Assembly (NCBI GenBank): GCA_905221605.1
Contig: CAJNDS010002690.1
Location: 588,531-652,530 of the forward strand
DNA length: 64,000 bases
Source: Symbiodinium natans
Lineage: Eukaryota; Sar; Dinophyceae; Suessiales; Symbiodiniaceae
Direction of reading: 5' to 3'
The notes beneath the pieces are model-generated. The model did not search any database. It was not told the origin of the DNA and worked only from the letters and a program-made list of their open reading frames with translations. The first letter of the stretch is position 1. Each line of letters begins with the position of its first letter. The position numbers and the translations under genes are program-made. This document shows, piece after piece, positions 19,803-30,692 of this stretch.

Positions 19803-21021
19803 GCTCAGCCCCTGCCAAGTCGTCTGGCTTCACCCTCTCCACGTACGACGAGACCGAAGAGAACTTCAAGACTCCCCCGTCATGCCTGGGGTTTGGGGTT
19901 TAGGGTTCAGGTTTAGGGTTTAGGTTTAGGGTTTAGGGTTTCAGGTTTAGGGCTTACGGTTTAGGGTTTGGGGTTTCCGTTTGGGGTTTAGGGTTTAGGG
20001 CTGAGGGTTTCGGGCTGAGGGTTTGGGGTCTAGGGTCTGGGGTTTAGGGTTTAGGGTTTAGGGCTGAGGGTTTCGGGCTGAGGGTTTGGGGTGTAGGTTC
20101 TGGGCTTTAGGGTTTAGGGTTTAAGGCGTTCAGTTTAGGGTTTCGGGCTTGGGGTTTGGCGTTTGGAGTTTAGGGTTTGGGAGTGGGAGTTTGAGGTTTA
20201 GGGTTCGGGGTTTGGAGTTAGGGTTTGGGGTTTTAGGTTTTAGGGTTTAGGGCTTTGGTGTTTCGCGTTTATGGTTCAGGGTGTTAGGGCTGGTTTTCCG
20301 CCTTCGGATCTTGGAGTTTGGGGTTTAGGGCTTAGCGCTGCTGTTTTCCGCCCTTCACGCCTTTAGGGTTTGGAGGGCTAAGGCCTATCTTAGGTAGTTA
20401 CGTGGTCCCTTCGTATGTGCCCCTAGTAGGGGACCCTTTACATACCCAATACAATCCAAGGGCCCATACTTCAGAACCCTTTAAAGGAGGTAGGGCACCA
20501 TATTCAGGGCCCACGAAACTACCCTCAGGGTCTAGAGCAGCTGGTAAGGTAGGTTTCTGCCCTGTAGAGATGAAGGTTTAGGGCTCAGGTTCCAGGCCTA
20601 AACTCTGAACCCTAAACCCTGCTAATATCTACCAATATACAAACTCCTTTGTATCCAATTATGGTAACTTACTCCTAGCAGCTTAGCAGCAACCCTATAT
20701 TTGCCAGTCGTTGGTCCGGTATTTAGGATTTAGGCATTTAGGCACCTTTTCTCATTTTTTTTGGCTGGTGTTCCCTTATGATCCCCTTAAGGCTTAGAAG
20801 GGCACCCTTTTTCTTCCTAGGTTACTCCTTGGTCACCCGCAACCCTAAACCCTAAACCCTAAACCCTAAACCCTAAACCCTAAACCCTGAACCCTGAACC
20901 CTAAACCCTAAACCCTAAACCGTTACGACTCCCTTGACAGGAGTGCCTCGGTTGTCTTCTACTTCGTGGTGGGCCTGCTTTTCCCTATCCTGGGAGGCGA
21001 ATCTGCTTGGGCTTTTTTTGG
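19803..21021 (+). CDS. Exon pair, possible membrane protein
   Basis: Exon 19803-19890 (AKSSGFTLSTYDETEENF) follows GCTCAAAACCAG| and ends GG|GTTTGG. Exon 20941-21021 follows GACTCCCTTGACAG| and ends GG|GTGAGG. They join in phase. The second encodes a likely membrane span (VVFYFVVGLLFPILGG). Between them lie long degenerate forward tracts (19,890-20,345) and an I element. A further hydrophobic island at 21,805-21,861 (FTFGLIFAALGAS) may belong. The start and end were not found. Confidence 0.4.
20392..20530 (+). mobile_element. Family I inverted-repeat element
   Basis: TAGGTAGTTACGTGGTCCC to CCCACGAAACTACCCTCAGG, with CAGAACCCTTTAAAGGAGG inside. Relatives at 21.29, 25.07, 26.83, 53.43 and 57.91 kb. 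Confidence 0.65.
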
Positions 21022-21899
21022 GTGAGGTGAAACCCTGACCCTAAACCCTAAACTCTAAACCCCCCTAAACCCTAAATCCTAAATCCTAAACCCGAAACCC
21101 TAAACCAAACCCCAAACCGCAAACCCCAAACCCCAAACCCCAAACCCTAACCCTAAACCTTAAACCTGAAGACTCAGGGTCCAAGTAGCGTCAAGAGGCA
21201 GAAAGAGGGAGAGACACTAAACCCTAAGGAGAGAGGAAGAGGGAATCAGACCTTACTTTGGGAACCCTATTGTCGAGCAATTTCTCAACATGATGGTCCC
21301 TGTTTGGGTACCCTTAATGAGAGGGGCCGCCTTCTAACAAGGGCCCCAAAAGGGACCGTACTTTAGGGAAGTGAGCATGTAGCCTGCATATACCCCATAC
21401 AAACCAAGGGCCCGCACGTCAGAACCCTTCTAAGGAAGCTAAGGGACCATATGACAAGTTCCCCAAACTCTAAACCCCTTCAACCCTAAACCCCAAACCC
21501 CAAACCCTAAACCCTACCACTCTAAACCTTAAGCCCGAACCCCTAAACCCTTGAAGGAAGGTAAGGGGCCATGTGACCCTAAACCCTAAACCTTGGGATG
21601 TTCCTCCTGATACTAGCCGTCCTAATAGGGAGTGCTCTAATCCCGATTAAGGACTCTTAGTATAAGCAACCCTGAACCCTAAGCCTAAACCCTAAACCCC
21701 AAACCCCAAACCCCAAACCCCAAACCCCAAACCCCAAACCCTAAACCCTAAACCCCAAACCCTAAACCCTAAACCCTAAACCCTCCAAATCCCCAAAGTC
21801 GCAGGCTTCACCTTCGGCCTGATCTTCGCGGCTCTGGGCGCCTCGGCGCAAAGACCCTCAGGTTTTGGCGGCCTTCGGACCCTAAACCCCAGCTTTTTT

Positions 21900-22070
21900 G
21901 GGGGTTTAGGGTTTAGGGTTTAGGGTTTAGGGTTTAGGGTTTAGGGTTTAGGGTTTAGGGTTTAGGGTTTAGGGTTTAGGGTTTAGGGTTTAGGGTCCAG
22001 GGTTGAGGGTTAGGGTTTAGGGTTTAGGGTCCAGGGTTGAGGGTTAGGGTTTAGGGTTTAGGGTTTACTA
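21900..22070 (+). repeat. TTTAGGG tract, long and nearly pure
   Basis: About 165 bp, broken twice by a CCAGGGTTGAGGG variant (21,993 and 22,030) that marks a local duplication. Confidence 0.95.
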
Positions 22071-22107
22071 AACCACAATTTTTCTTGGATTTAGGGTTTC
22101 GGGCCAA

Positions 22108-22224
22108 ACCACCCACCCCACCCCCCCCGCCCACCCCCCCGCCCACCCCCCCGCCCACCCCCCCGCCCACCCCCCCCGCCCCCCCCCCCACCCCCCGCCC
22201 CCCCCCGCCCACCCCCCCCCCCAC

Positions 22225-22255
<31 letters not shown>

Positions 22256-22262
22256 AAAAAAA
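22108..22262. repeat. C-rich simple repeat next to a telomere tract
   Basis: CCCACCCCCCCGCC units then C20 and A18. Proline-rich and glycine-rich frames through it are repeat products. Confidence 0.9.
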
Positions 22263-22610
22263 CAAGAAAGACACAATGAAATGATTAATCATAGTAATAA
22301 TAAAAATAATGATGAAGCTATTAATAACACAGAAATATATTGATAAAGATCAATCATAAACCCCAAATCCCCCGACAAAGGGAGGGGGGGGGGGATGGGG
22401 CCCTTTCAGCCGCTCAACAAAAAAGAGACTTGACAACAAACACTACTTTTCGAAGCCATACAGACACCCTTCCAGAAGTTCACCGAGAAGAAAACAAATA
22501 CATGAACCCTGTAGAATGCACACGCCCGACAAGAAACGCCCTTGCAAGAACGAAGCACTTGACAAAAACTCCCAAGCCCTCTCCTGGGCCCTAAGACCTA
22601 ACAACCCCAA
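22263..22610. other. AT-rich stretch without a gene
   Basis: TAATAATAAAAATAATGATG-like sequence then ordinary sequence. An open frame (22,340-22,594) has no splice structure or start that I trust. Confidence 0.4.
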
Positions 22611-22805
22611 GCCCTAAACCCTCAAAAGCCCAAACCCTCAAGCACCCTAAACCCTAAGCCCTAAGCCCTAAACCCTAAACCCTAAACCCTAAACCCTAAA
22701 CCCTAAACCTTAAACCCTAAACCCTAAACCCTAAACCCTAAACCCTAAACCCTAAACCCTAACCCTAAACCCATGGATCTCAATCTTCCACCCCTCAAAC
22801 CATAT

Positions 22806-22919
22806 CTTGGTCGCCCAGTGGTGCCCTTGTCCCTTTTTTTGGGGTTCAAGGTGTCCTTAAAAAGTCGGCAAACCCTAAACAGGGTGCCCTTATTCCAAGG
22901 TGGGTATTGGGTTACGAAG
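22806..22919 (+). mobile_element. Family E element with a single telomere unit in its core
   Basis: CTTGGTCGCCCAGTGGTGCC to GGTATTGGGTTACGAAG. Where other copies have AACCAACCCCAAAAAGGG this one has AAACCCTAAACAGGG, a minimal patch. Confidence 0.65.
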
Positions 22920-22997
22920 CTGAAAGATATGTAGTGTACATAAGGGTTCTATAGCAAGGGACCCAAATTAGGGGCCCACACTTTGGGCCCTAGACTA

Positions 22998-23110
22998 CTA
23001 GGACCCAGAGTAGGCCCTTATTCCCTTTTTTTGAGGGTTTGAGTTCTCTTATAGCCCCATTTAAACCAAAAAGGGCACCCTTGTTATTCCTAGGTCACTC
23101 TTGGGTCTAG
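22998..23110 (+). mobile_element. Family F inverted-repeat element, intact
   Basis: CTAGGACCCAGAGTAGGCCC to TAGGTCACTCTTGGGTCTAG. Near-identical copy at 45,697; others at 59,062 and (fragment) 4,172 and 31,406. Confidence 0.8.
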
Positions 23111-23172
23111 TAGCCGTAAACCCTAAACCCTAAACCCTAAACCCTAAACCCTAAACCCCTTACAAGGTCTAG

Positions 23173-23682
23173 ACGATAAGCCCGAAAGGCTATGGTCTGT
23201 CCTTCGGCAGCCTCACCTCCTTCGCCTCGAAGCCGGGGGGCTTGGGCGTCCAGGGGCGGCTTGTGGAGTTTAGGGTTTAGGGTTTAGGGTTTAGGGTTTA
23301 GGGTTAGGGGTCTAGGGTTTCCTGGGACTCTGTTTACCTACGGTTTAGTAGTCACTACCTTTAGTTAGTAGGCATTAATCCAGAAAGCTGCAGGTAAGCA
23401 GGGTCCCAGGTAGGGCTTAATTAAATCCCGGCGGTAGAGGTTTTTCGGGCTTTAAACGCTGTAGGACTCAAGGTCTATGGAGTCTTTGGGCTTAGGGTTT
23501 TAAAAGCTCAGGGGTCTTTGGGGGCTACCACTATGGGTCTTGGATGGTCTTGGATTCCTGGGACGCCCTCAGCCCTAAACCCTAAACTCGACAGGTTTGG
23601 AGGCCCCTGTGAGAGCTGCAGGCAGCAGGTCGGGTTGGATGCGGCCACAGATGTAGGGAAAGTTTTACAAGTGGCGGTTTCA
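23173..23682 (+). CDS. Exon pair, unrecognised product
   Basis: Exon 23173-23267 (TISPKGYGLSFGSLTSF) lies between a CCCTAAA tract and a TTTAGGG tract, ending GA|GTTTAGGG. Exon 23595-23682 (GGPCESCRQQVGLDAA) follows CCCTAAACTCGACAG| and ends TCA|GTTTAGGG. They join in phase (95 and 88 bases). A short follow-on after CCGCGCCACAG| at 23,927 would add four residues and a stop. Confidence 0.45.
23312..23413 (+). mobile_element. Family D element
   Basis: CCTGGGACTCTGTTTACCTA to GCAGGTAAGCAGGGTCCCAGG; intron of the 23.2-23.7 kb model. Confidence 0.65.
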
Positions 23683-24613
23683 GTTTAGGGTTTCAACTCT
23701 TTTCTCTTTTTTTCTTTTGTTCTCTCTGTCTCTCTCTGCCAGATTTGCCGGTTTAGTTATATGGGACTCAGGATATGGGATATGGGGGTTTCTGAAGGGT
23801 TTAGGAATATAGGGGTGCCGAACTTACCCTCAAGCTTTTGGGCCCTTCAAGACAACTTGTGATGAAGCCGTTTAGGGTTTAGGGTTCAGGGTTTAGGGTT
23901 TAGGGTTGCCCAACACCGCGCCACAGTTGAACTACGCCTAAGACCGCGGAACCCTGAAGCCTCCACCTCAAATCCCAAACCCCCGCACCCTAAACCCCGG
24001 ACCCTGCACCTCAAACCCTAAATCCACCTCAAAAACCACTCCAGCACCCAAACTCTAGAACCCCACACCCCCCAAACCCTCCCCCTCAAGCCCTAAAACC
24101 AGTAATCCCTACAGCGCTGTCTTGCTAGACCCTAAACCCTAAACCCCTAAACCCTAAACCCTAAACCCTAAACCCCTAACCCTAAACCCCTAACCCTAAA
24201 CCCCTGAACCCCCTAAAACCCCTAGCCGTAAACCCCTACGCCCTAAACCCTAAAACTGCGCCTCAGGAAGGTCCCAGAGTGCCTCGGCTCAGCTGTCGGC
24301 ACGTGTGGAGGGTTTAGGTTTAGGGTTTAGGGCTTAGGGTTCAGGTTTTAGGGTTCAGGTTTAGGGTTTAAGGTTTAAGTGTAGGGTTTAGGGTTTAGGG
24401 TTTAGGGCTTAGGGCTTAGGGCTTAGGGTTCAGGTTTTAGGGTTTAGGGTTTAGGGATGTGCCGCGGGGTGGAAGGATAAATTCTCGAATTCAAGCCAGG
24501 CGCTTTAGGGTTTAGGGTTTAGGGTTTAGGGTTTAGGGTTTAGGGTTTAGGGTTTAGGGTTTAGGGTTTAGGGTTTAGGGTCCGTCTTAGGCCTTGTAAT
24601 CACTCAGCTGAAG

Positions 24614-26339
24614 CACGTGGCTGCTTTGGGGCCGGTTCATATAGAGTTTGGGGTTCAGGCCCGTGTTGGTCCTCTAACCCCACGTGATTCTGCTGGCATT
24701 TCTTGGCTCGTGGTTTCCGAGTCTCTGGCGACGAGTGAGCCTAGGGCCGCTAAACTCTACACCTCCTGTTTTCTTAAGAACCACCCAAAACATTTGTTTA
24801 AAATATATATATATATATTCTTCCTTATAAGGGCACTAGAGGGATGTGTAGTTTTTGTTTTTTTTTTGGGGGGGTCTTAAGCAAGTAGTAGAACCCCCAA
24901 TTCGTCAGGGTTTAGGGTGTAGGGTTTAGGGTTTAGGGTTTAGGGTTTAGGGTTTTTGAATCTCTAAACCTTAGCGATTTAGGGTTTAAGGGTTTAGGGT
25001 TTTGGGTTTTGGGGTACCTTCTCTTAGGGTCAGGATGCCAGAACCTTCGCCGGGTAGTTGCAAGGGCCCGTCGTTTGGCCCCCTAATTTGGGAGTCCTTA
25101 TATTTCTACCCCTTGTATACCCCATACAAACCATGCGCCCAGACTTCAGAACCCTTTAAGGAAGGTAAGGGACCATCCCAAGCTGCCCTTAGCAACAAGC
25201 AGGTTAGGTTTCTCATCACAATTGGGTTGAGTCCACGACTCTCGCTGTTGAAGCTTACGTAAGAGTTTAGGGTTTAGGGTTTAGGGTTTAGGGTTTAGGG
25301 TTTAGAAAAAGTAGGCGCGTAAGAAGGGTTCTTGAGGTTGTTTAGGGGTAGGATTGTGCGGGTTTCAAAGTCGGCGCAACTCATAGGTCATAGGCGGCTT
25401 CAGGGAAGAGTTTCAATCTACCCTTTGCTTAAGAACCCTGAAAGAACAATAATCATAATCCCTATATTACCCTTAATAAGGAGGAGTCTTTTATATTTTT
25501 TCGGGGTTCAAAGTTAACCACCTTGCATCCTGATGTTGCTTTCCCTAAATACCTAAGCCCCTAAAGAACCCTAGACCCCTGACTCCTAAGCCATAGGTAC
25601 TCCAGCGTCATCGAAGACGTGGCTGGCAGCGGGGTTAAGGCCGGCGAGTGCGGAGCTCAGCAGTTGAGGGTTTCGGGATTAGGGTTAGGGTTTAGGGTTT
25701 AGGGTTCAGGGTTTAGGGTTCAGGGTTTGGGATTTAGGGTTCTAGGGTTCTGGGGTTTTGGGTTCAGGGTTCAGGGTTTAGGGTTTAGGGTTTGGGATTT
25801 AGGGTTCTAGGGTTCTGGGGTTTAGGGTTTTGGGGTTTAGGGTGTTGAGTTCAGGGTTTGGGATTTACGGTTTAGGGTTTTGGGTTTTGGGGTTCAGGAT
25901 TTAGGGTTCAGGGTTTGGGATTTGCTAGCCTAGCAAACCTTATCGACCCTGAGCCCGCAATCCCTAGGCCCTAAACCCTGAAAACAAGCCCGATAACCCA
26001 CAAGCCCTTAACCCCTGAACCCCACAACCTACAACCCTAAAGAAACCCTAAACCCGAAATCCTAAGCCCTAAACCTTAAACTCTAAGCCCCAAACCCCCG
26101 AAACCTCCTCAACGTGGGCCTCGTCTCCTGAGGTATGCTCTCAAGGCGGGCGGCGACCATGCTCTCTTTTTTTGGGGTTTAGGGTTGTAGGCTTCAGGGT
26201 TTAGGATGTGGGGCCTTTACTGCAACCCAGAATGCTCGTAGTCGTAGCCCAATTCCAGCTGTTAGGGGCTCGGATCCGGGACATTTTATATGTGCCCCGA
26301 ATTGAGGTTGAAGAGAATCATACTTGGGAATATTTTTAG
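24614..26339 (+). CDS. Seven-exon 3' part of a gene; unrecognised
   Basis: Exons 24614-24734, 25034-25053, 25203-25258, 25337-25409, 25617-25662, 26133-26176 and 26259-26339 total 441 bases and join in frame to TAG 26337-26339. The splice signals are among the best here: A|GTGAGC at 24735, AC|GTAAGAG at 25259, TCTCTTAGGGTCAG| at 25033, GCCCAATTCCAG| at 26258. Readings: GPVHIEFGVQARVG, RFLITIGLSPRLS, RIVRVSKSAQLIG, RIRDILYVPRIEVEEN. The second exon is only 20 bases. Elements A (24,756 and 25,418) and I (25,070) are the bulk of three introns. An alternative frame in the fifth exon (VIEDVAGSGVKAG) is also open. The start exon was not found; an island at 24,260-24,305 could precede. Confidence 0.52.
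24756..24891 (+). mobile_element. Family A element
   Basis: CTACACCTCCTGTTTTCTTAAG to GTCTTAAGCAAGTAGTAG, with AAATATATATATA in the core. Confidence 0.75.
25418..25513 (+). mobile_element. Family A element, right end eroded
   Basis: CTACCCTTTGCTTAAGAACC, core ATAATCCCTATATTACCC, right end GGGGTTCAAAG without the usual TAGTAG. Confidence 0.65.
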
Positions 26340-26828
26340 TGAGGCCTTGCAAGTAAGGGCCAGCTATAATTCCTAACCCTAAACCCAAAGCCCTCACCCC
26401 TAAACCCTAAACCTACTATTGGGTCATTCTAAGGAATCCTTGGAGGGATCTACTTTTCTGGATCCTCCCAGGGGTCTGGGTATAGCCTTGTTCACCTACG
26501 AGGGCGGTTTTCCCAGCAAGCTCAGCCTCGACCCCCTAATAACCTGAACCCTAAAACCCCCTAAAACCCTGAAAGCATGAAAGCCCACACCCTATTGAAC
26601 CCTAACACCCTAAAACCCTCAAAGCCTCAAAGCCCAAACCCTATGGAACCCTAAAACCCTAATGAATCCTCAACGTGGAAAGCCCAATCACTACAAGAAC
26701 CCTAAGACCCTAAAAAGCCCTCAACGTGTAAAGCCCAAAGCTTGTAAACCCTAAGACCCTAAAATTCTCAACATGTATAGCTCAGACTGTAGAACCCCGA
26801 AACCCTAAAATCCTTAACATGTTTCTTA

Positions 26829-27115
26829 GGGTAAAAACATGGTCCCTTGGTAGTGGCCCATAAGAGGGGAGCCCTTCTATACACCCTATATACCCTCCAC
26901 AACCCATGGGCCCATACATCAAGAACCTTTCAAATGAGGTAAGGGCCTATACGGTTTAGGGTTTATGGGTTTATGGGTTTATGGGTTTTTGGGTTTTTGG
27001 GTTTTTGGGTTTTTGGGTTTTTGGGTTTTTGGGTTTATGGGTTTATGGGTTTATGGGTTTATGGGTTTAGGGTTTAGGGTAAGGGCTCATATTAAGGGGC
27101 CCATACAACTAATGT
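26829..27115 (+). mobile_element. Family I element split by a degenerate telomere array
   Basis: Left part 26,829-26,953 (AACATGGTCCCTTGG to GGTAAGGGCC). Then TTTATGGG and TTTTTGGG units to about 27,080. Then the right arm GGGCTCATATTAAGGGGCCC. The element's last TTAG (27,115-27,118) is the 3' splice site of exon 27119. Confidence 0.65.
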
Positions 27116-27118
27116 TAG

Positions 27119-28775
27119 AATGTTGCGGAGTCGCGCGTGCCAGGCTTACAACTTCGCGGCAGCTTCTGCCTTGGAATTGGGACTTCCCACAACGCAGTTC
27201 GTGTGGTACAGGGTTTAGGGTTGAGGGTTTAGGGGTTAGGGTTGAGGGTTGAGGGTTGAGGGTTACGGGTTAAGGGTTAAGGGTTAAGGGCGGGGAACAG
27301 ACCCCTGGGAGGATCCAAAAAGTAAGAATGGCCCAATAGTATAGGGTACTATTTGGGGGGTTCTACTGTTTTGGCTCCTTCCGGGGCTCTTCCAAAGTTG
27401 CTTTTTTAACTCATGGAGGCTCCCCAAACCACATGAGGATGAACTTGGCCCAAGGACTGCTCCTTAAGTAAGTTGTAGCATCTGGGTTGAGCGCATGTAA
27501 CGTCCACAGGCTTGGCAGACGGCAGAAGGTGTCGAGGATTTGTCGAGGATTTTTGTGCGACCCTGTGAAATATGAATGGCTAGAAGTGGTGCTTGCATGG
27601 ATTGCAGATTCACGCACCCTAAGAACCCAAAATTTCCTAAGGTTTCTGGGCCCAAAAACAGATAACCCAAAACCCCCTAAACCTGAACCCAAAAGCCCAA
27701 AGCCCCTAAAACCCTCCCCCGAACCCCCTTAAGTCCTAACCCCCAAAAACCTATAACCTCTACACCCTAATCCCTAGCGTGTGGAGAGGGCTCATGCGCA
27801 GACCAGTCCGTTAAGTAGCCCCACGCTCGCCCCGCCAGAGGAGGTTTTCCTCAACTGTCACGGGATCCCTAAACCCTAAACCCCTCAACTCCCAGGGATG
27901 CAGCCTGCAAAGGTTGAGTGTTCTGAGTCCAGAGTTGTGGGTGCATTCCTTATCCTAAGGATTTAGGGTTCAGGGTCTAGGGTCCATGTACCATTCTGGC
28001 AGTTTCGGGTTTTAGGCTTTGATGGCCCATGTGCCTGTGGCAAAGTATATGGTTGGGCCCTCACGCTACTTTTTTTTGGAATCCTTTGCAGACCCCGAGT
28101 TAGAGTGCTACTGAATGGGTGGGGAGTAGCCCACCGATCTGCCTCGAGCCCCGAAGCCTCGAGCCCCTAATAGGGTTTAGGGTTTAGGGTTTAGGGTTTA
28201 GGGTTTAGGGTTTAGGGTTTAGGGTTTAGGGTTTAGGGTTTAGGGTTTAGGGCTTGGTGTTTAGTGTTTAGGGCACAGCGACCCCTTCAAATCGTCTTCT
28301 AGGATGCCCAGTCGGGTCAGTATTCCCATGTTTATGGTAAGAGCGTCCCCCGAGAAGGGTGTAGGGTTTAGCCCTAAACCCTAAACCCCTAACCCCTAAG
28401 CCCTAAACCCGAAACCCTAAACCCTAAGCCCTAAGCCCTAAACCCTAAACCCTGAACCCTAAACCCTAAACCCTAAACCCTAAACCCTTTTCTTCTCCTA
28501 TAGGTTTCTTGGTCCGCAGGTGGCGCTTTAAGCTTTATAGGTCTAACGGTAGTTATGTGGATTCTGGCAGCACTTCAACAGCTCACGTTTGGAGGCTTCA
28601 GGCTCATACATTCCGGGTTTAGGTTTAGGGTTTAGGGTTTAGGGTTTAGGGTGTAGGGTTTAGGGTTTAGGGCTAGTACATTCAGGTCAAGTTCAACGAG
28701 AACGTGAAGGACTTGAAGTTGTCGCCTTGTCAGCACGGGCATAGGGAGTTCTTTGTTCGCCTTACTGGGGGTTGA
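27119..28775 (+). CDS. Nine-exon gene, partly membrane protein; unrecognised
   Basis: Exons 27119-27212, 27419-27467, 27510-27585, 27802-27856, 27896-27933, 28149-28174, 28279-28336, 28504-28629 and 28677-28775 total 621 bases, in frame to TGA 28773-28775. Strong signals: AA|GTAAGT at 27468, ACGTCCACAG| at 27509, ATG|GTAAGA at 28337, CTTCTCCTATAG| at 28503. Readings: LGRRQKVSRICRGF, SSPTLAPPEEVFLN, SSSRMPSRVSIPMF; exon 28504 encodes a likely membrane span (FIGLTVVMWILAAL); the last exon reads FNENVKDLKLSPCQ. The third exon may extend past 27585 (KYEWLEVVLAWIAD stays open), so its border is uncertain. The start is unclear: an ATG at 27120 lies in another frame. The function is unknown. Confidence 0.52.
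27297..27393 (+). mobile_element. Family H element
   Basis: CAGACCCCTGGGAGGATCC to TGGCTCCTTCCGGGGCTC; intron of the 27.1-28.8 kb gene. Confidence 0.75.
28356..28402. repeat. Head-to-head telomere repeat junction
   Basis: GGGTGTAGGGTTTAG runs directly into CCCTAAACCCTAAACCCC with no spacer, the arrangement left by end-to-end joining of two telomeric ends. Confidence 0.75.
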
Positions 28776-28913
28776 TTTGGATGTCCACCTCCGAACCCCC
28801 TGAATCCTAGGTAGGATAAGGGAGACCCTGAAAAAGGGGACCCTTCTGAACCCTCTTCTGGGTCTCTTAAACAGGGACCTTATTCAGAGGGTCTATATCC
28901 CCAAGGGTCCCCC

Positions 28914-28990
28914 TAACCCTAAACCCTAAACCCTAAACCCTAAACCCTAAACCCTAAACCCTAAACCCTAAACCCTAAACCCTAAACCCT
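28914..28990 (-). repeat. CCCTAAA tract, pure
   Basis: About 77 bp of perfect units, adjoining the H element at 28,990. Confidence 0.95.
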
Positions 28991-29196
28991 ACTGGGAGGA
29001 TCCAAAAAGTAGATATCCCTTCAAGGGTTCCTAAGGATGGCCCAAAAGGGTTTAGGGTTTTAGGGTTTTAGGGTTTTAGGGTTTTAGGGTTTTTAGGGTT
29101 TTAGGGTTTTAGGGTTTTAGGGTTTAGGGTTTTTAGGGTAGTATAGGGTGCTAGTGAAGTGGCTCTACTTTTTTGGATCCTTCCAGGGGTCTCGGC
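28990..29196 (+). mobile_element. Family H element with an 8-mer telomere patch in its centre
   Basis: ACTGGGAGGATCCAAAAAG to GGATGGCCCAA, then TTTTAGGG units (29,047-29,140), then TAGTATAGGGTGCTA to TTGGATCCTTCCAGGGG. The 27,297 copy shows the same element without the patch. Confidence 0.75.
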
Positions 29197-30119
29197 CTCC
29201 GCCCTCCTCGCATGGACCTGTGAGAACCCTACATGAGCCTTTGTTGTTCGCACCCCCCTCCCCCCACCCCATATCCCCCCAACCACACGACCGGCCCAGG
29301 CCCAACCCTATAAACCCTTTAACAAGGGTTTAGGGTTCGGGCTTTAGGCCAAGGGTCCGAGTCCAGTACACTTCCACTTCCATGTCCAGCGCGCATGATT
29401 TGAAAAAGGGGTTTAGGGCAGGGTTAAGGGTTTAAGGCTTTGCCCTTGGGTTTGGGGGTTTGGGTGTAGGTTGTTTTTTTAGGCGGATTCTTTCGGGGGC
29501 TAGGTTGCGGGTTTAGGGTAGCCATAAACCTTAAAACCACTGTGTGTGTGTGTGTACATTTTGTTGGTTCGGGGGGTTCCAGGTTTAGGAAAGCCGACGG
29601 GTGGGTGGTCTGCAGATGTTAGGTTAGACTCATTCATCTGGGGTTTAGGGTTGCTTGGACGCCCTGCACGCTTTTTTTAAGGCTTTTTGCGGGTGTGGGT
29701 CCTCGGCCTTAACAGCCACTCCCTGGGTTTCCCAAGTGTGTAGCGTTGCACGCATCGCTTGCTGGGCTTGCTTGCTAGCTGTGGCAGCGGAAGTAGCGGT
29801 AGCAGTGGTATCAGATGCACGACGATGTTCGGCGCCTGTACATGTCATACTGGGGCTGCAAAGGGTCCCAACATTTGGTGCACCATGTTCAAAGAGACAA
29901 GAAGACAGAGAGCGAGAGAGAGAAAACAAACAAAAAACAACGATTGCCCGTACCACTTAAGTCGGCATGTTGAATGGTGAGTGGAGTTTCTACGTCCAAA
30001 CACAGTCTAACACATCCCCGAACAAGCACACGCCACCGCATCAAGACGGCCATACGAAGGGCTTCGTTACATGCGGCAAATTGCTAAGGCCCTCCAGCTT
30101 CTCGTCGTCTTCTCCTCAG

Positions 30120-30203
30120 ATCTTCTGCGTGTGCTTAGCTTCAGGGTTGGTGGTTCAGGGGCTGGAGGCAGAGTCCTCGCTTCTTGCTTCGCAACGGATT
30201 TAG
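30120..30203 (+). CDS. Terminal exon, unrecognised
   Basis: Follows a very strong 3' splice site (CGTCGTCTTCTCCTCAG) and reads IFCVCLASGLVVQGL to TAG 30201-30203. An upstream exon could be 29,362-29,401 (SMSSAHDLKK, between AGTCCAG| and a TTTAGGG tract); the phase is not verified. The 29.65-29.96 kb stretch is open on both strands but has no trusted gene. Confidence 0.4.
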   Translation: MFCVCLASGLVVQGLEAESSLLASQRI

Positions 30204-30232
30204 AGGCGCTGGAGACTACCTACACCCGATAA

Positions 30233-30325
30233 TCGGGATGTTCCCTTTATACTAACAGTCCTTAGTAGGGAGTATAAGGGGGGGGGGTACTATAATCTCT
30301 AGTAAGGACAGTTTGTACATCCCAA
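30233..30325 (+). mobile_element. Family C element, diverged
   Basis: GGGATGTTCCCTTTATACTAAC to CTAGTAAGGACAG and GTACATCCCA. Confidence 0.65.
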
Positions 30326-30638
30326 CTTATAAACCTCAAATACCAATCTCCACCAGCGTATGGACGACTAAGACTAAGCAGCCATGTCCGTCGGACGTCC
30401 ATTAGGCTGAAAGATCCCTGAGGCCCTGAACTTACTGGTTTATATATGTATACATTATATACCCTTTAGGTGATTTGATGAGGGTACCTAATTCCCTCTT
30501 TCCCTGCTTAGAACCAGTAAGGCAAAACTCTGCAGCAACCCAAGCCCAGCCCAAGCCGTAAACCCTAAACCCTAGACGCTAAACTCTAGACCCTCAACCC
30601 TAAACCCTAAACCCTAAACCTGATTGACCCTGGCCCAG

Positions 30639-30692
30639 GTAAGGCATCGGGTCTGTAGCGGTCGAATGGGGCGGCCAGCTTCCGAGATGAAG
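30639..30692 (+). CDS. Internal exon with near-perfect splice sites
   Basis: 54 bases between GACCCTGGCCCAG| and AAG|GTATGC; only one of three frames is open (VRHRVCSGRMGRPAS). A CCCTAAA tract precedes and a TTTAGGG tract follows. It may be part of the integrase-bearing gene downstream. Confidence 0.45.

Noticed and set aside
22085-22292. Proline-rich and glycine-rich frames
   Set aside because: Homopolymer-type C-rich repeat.
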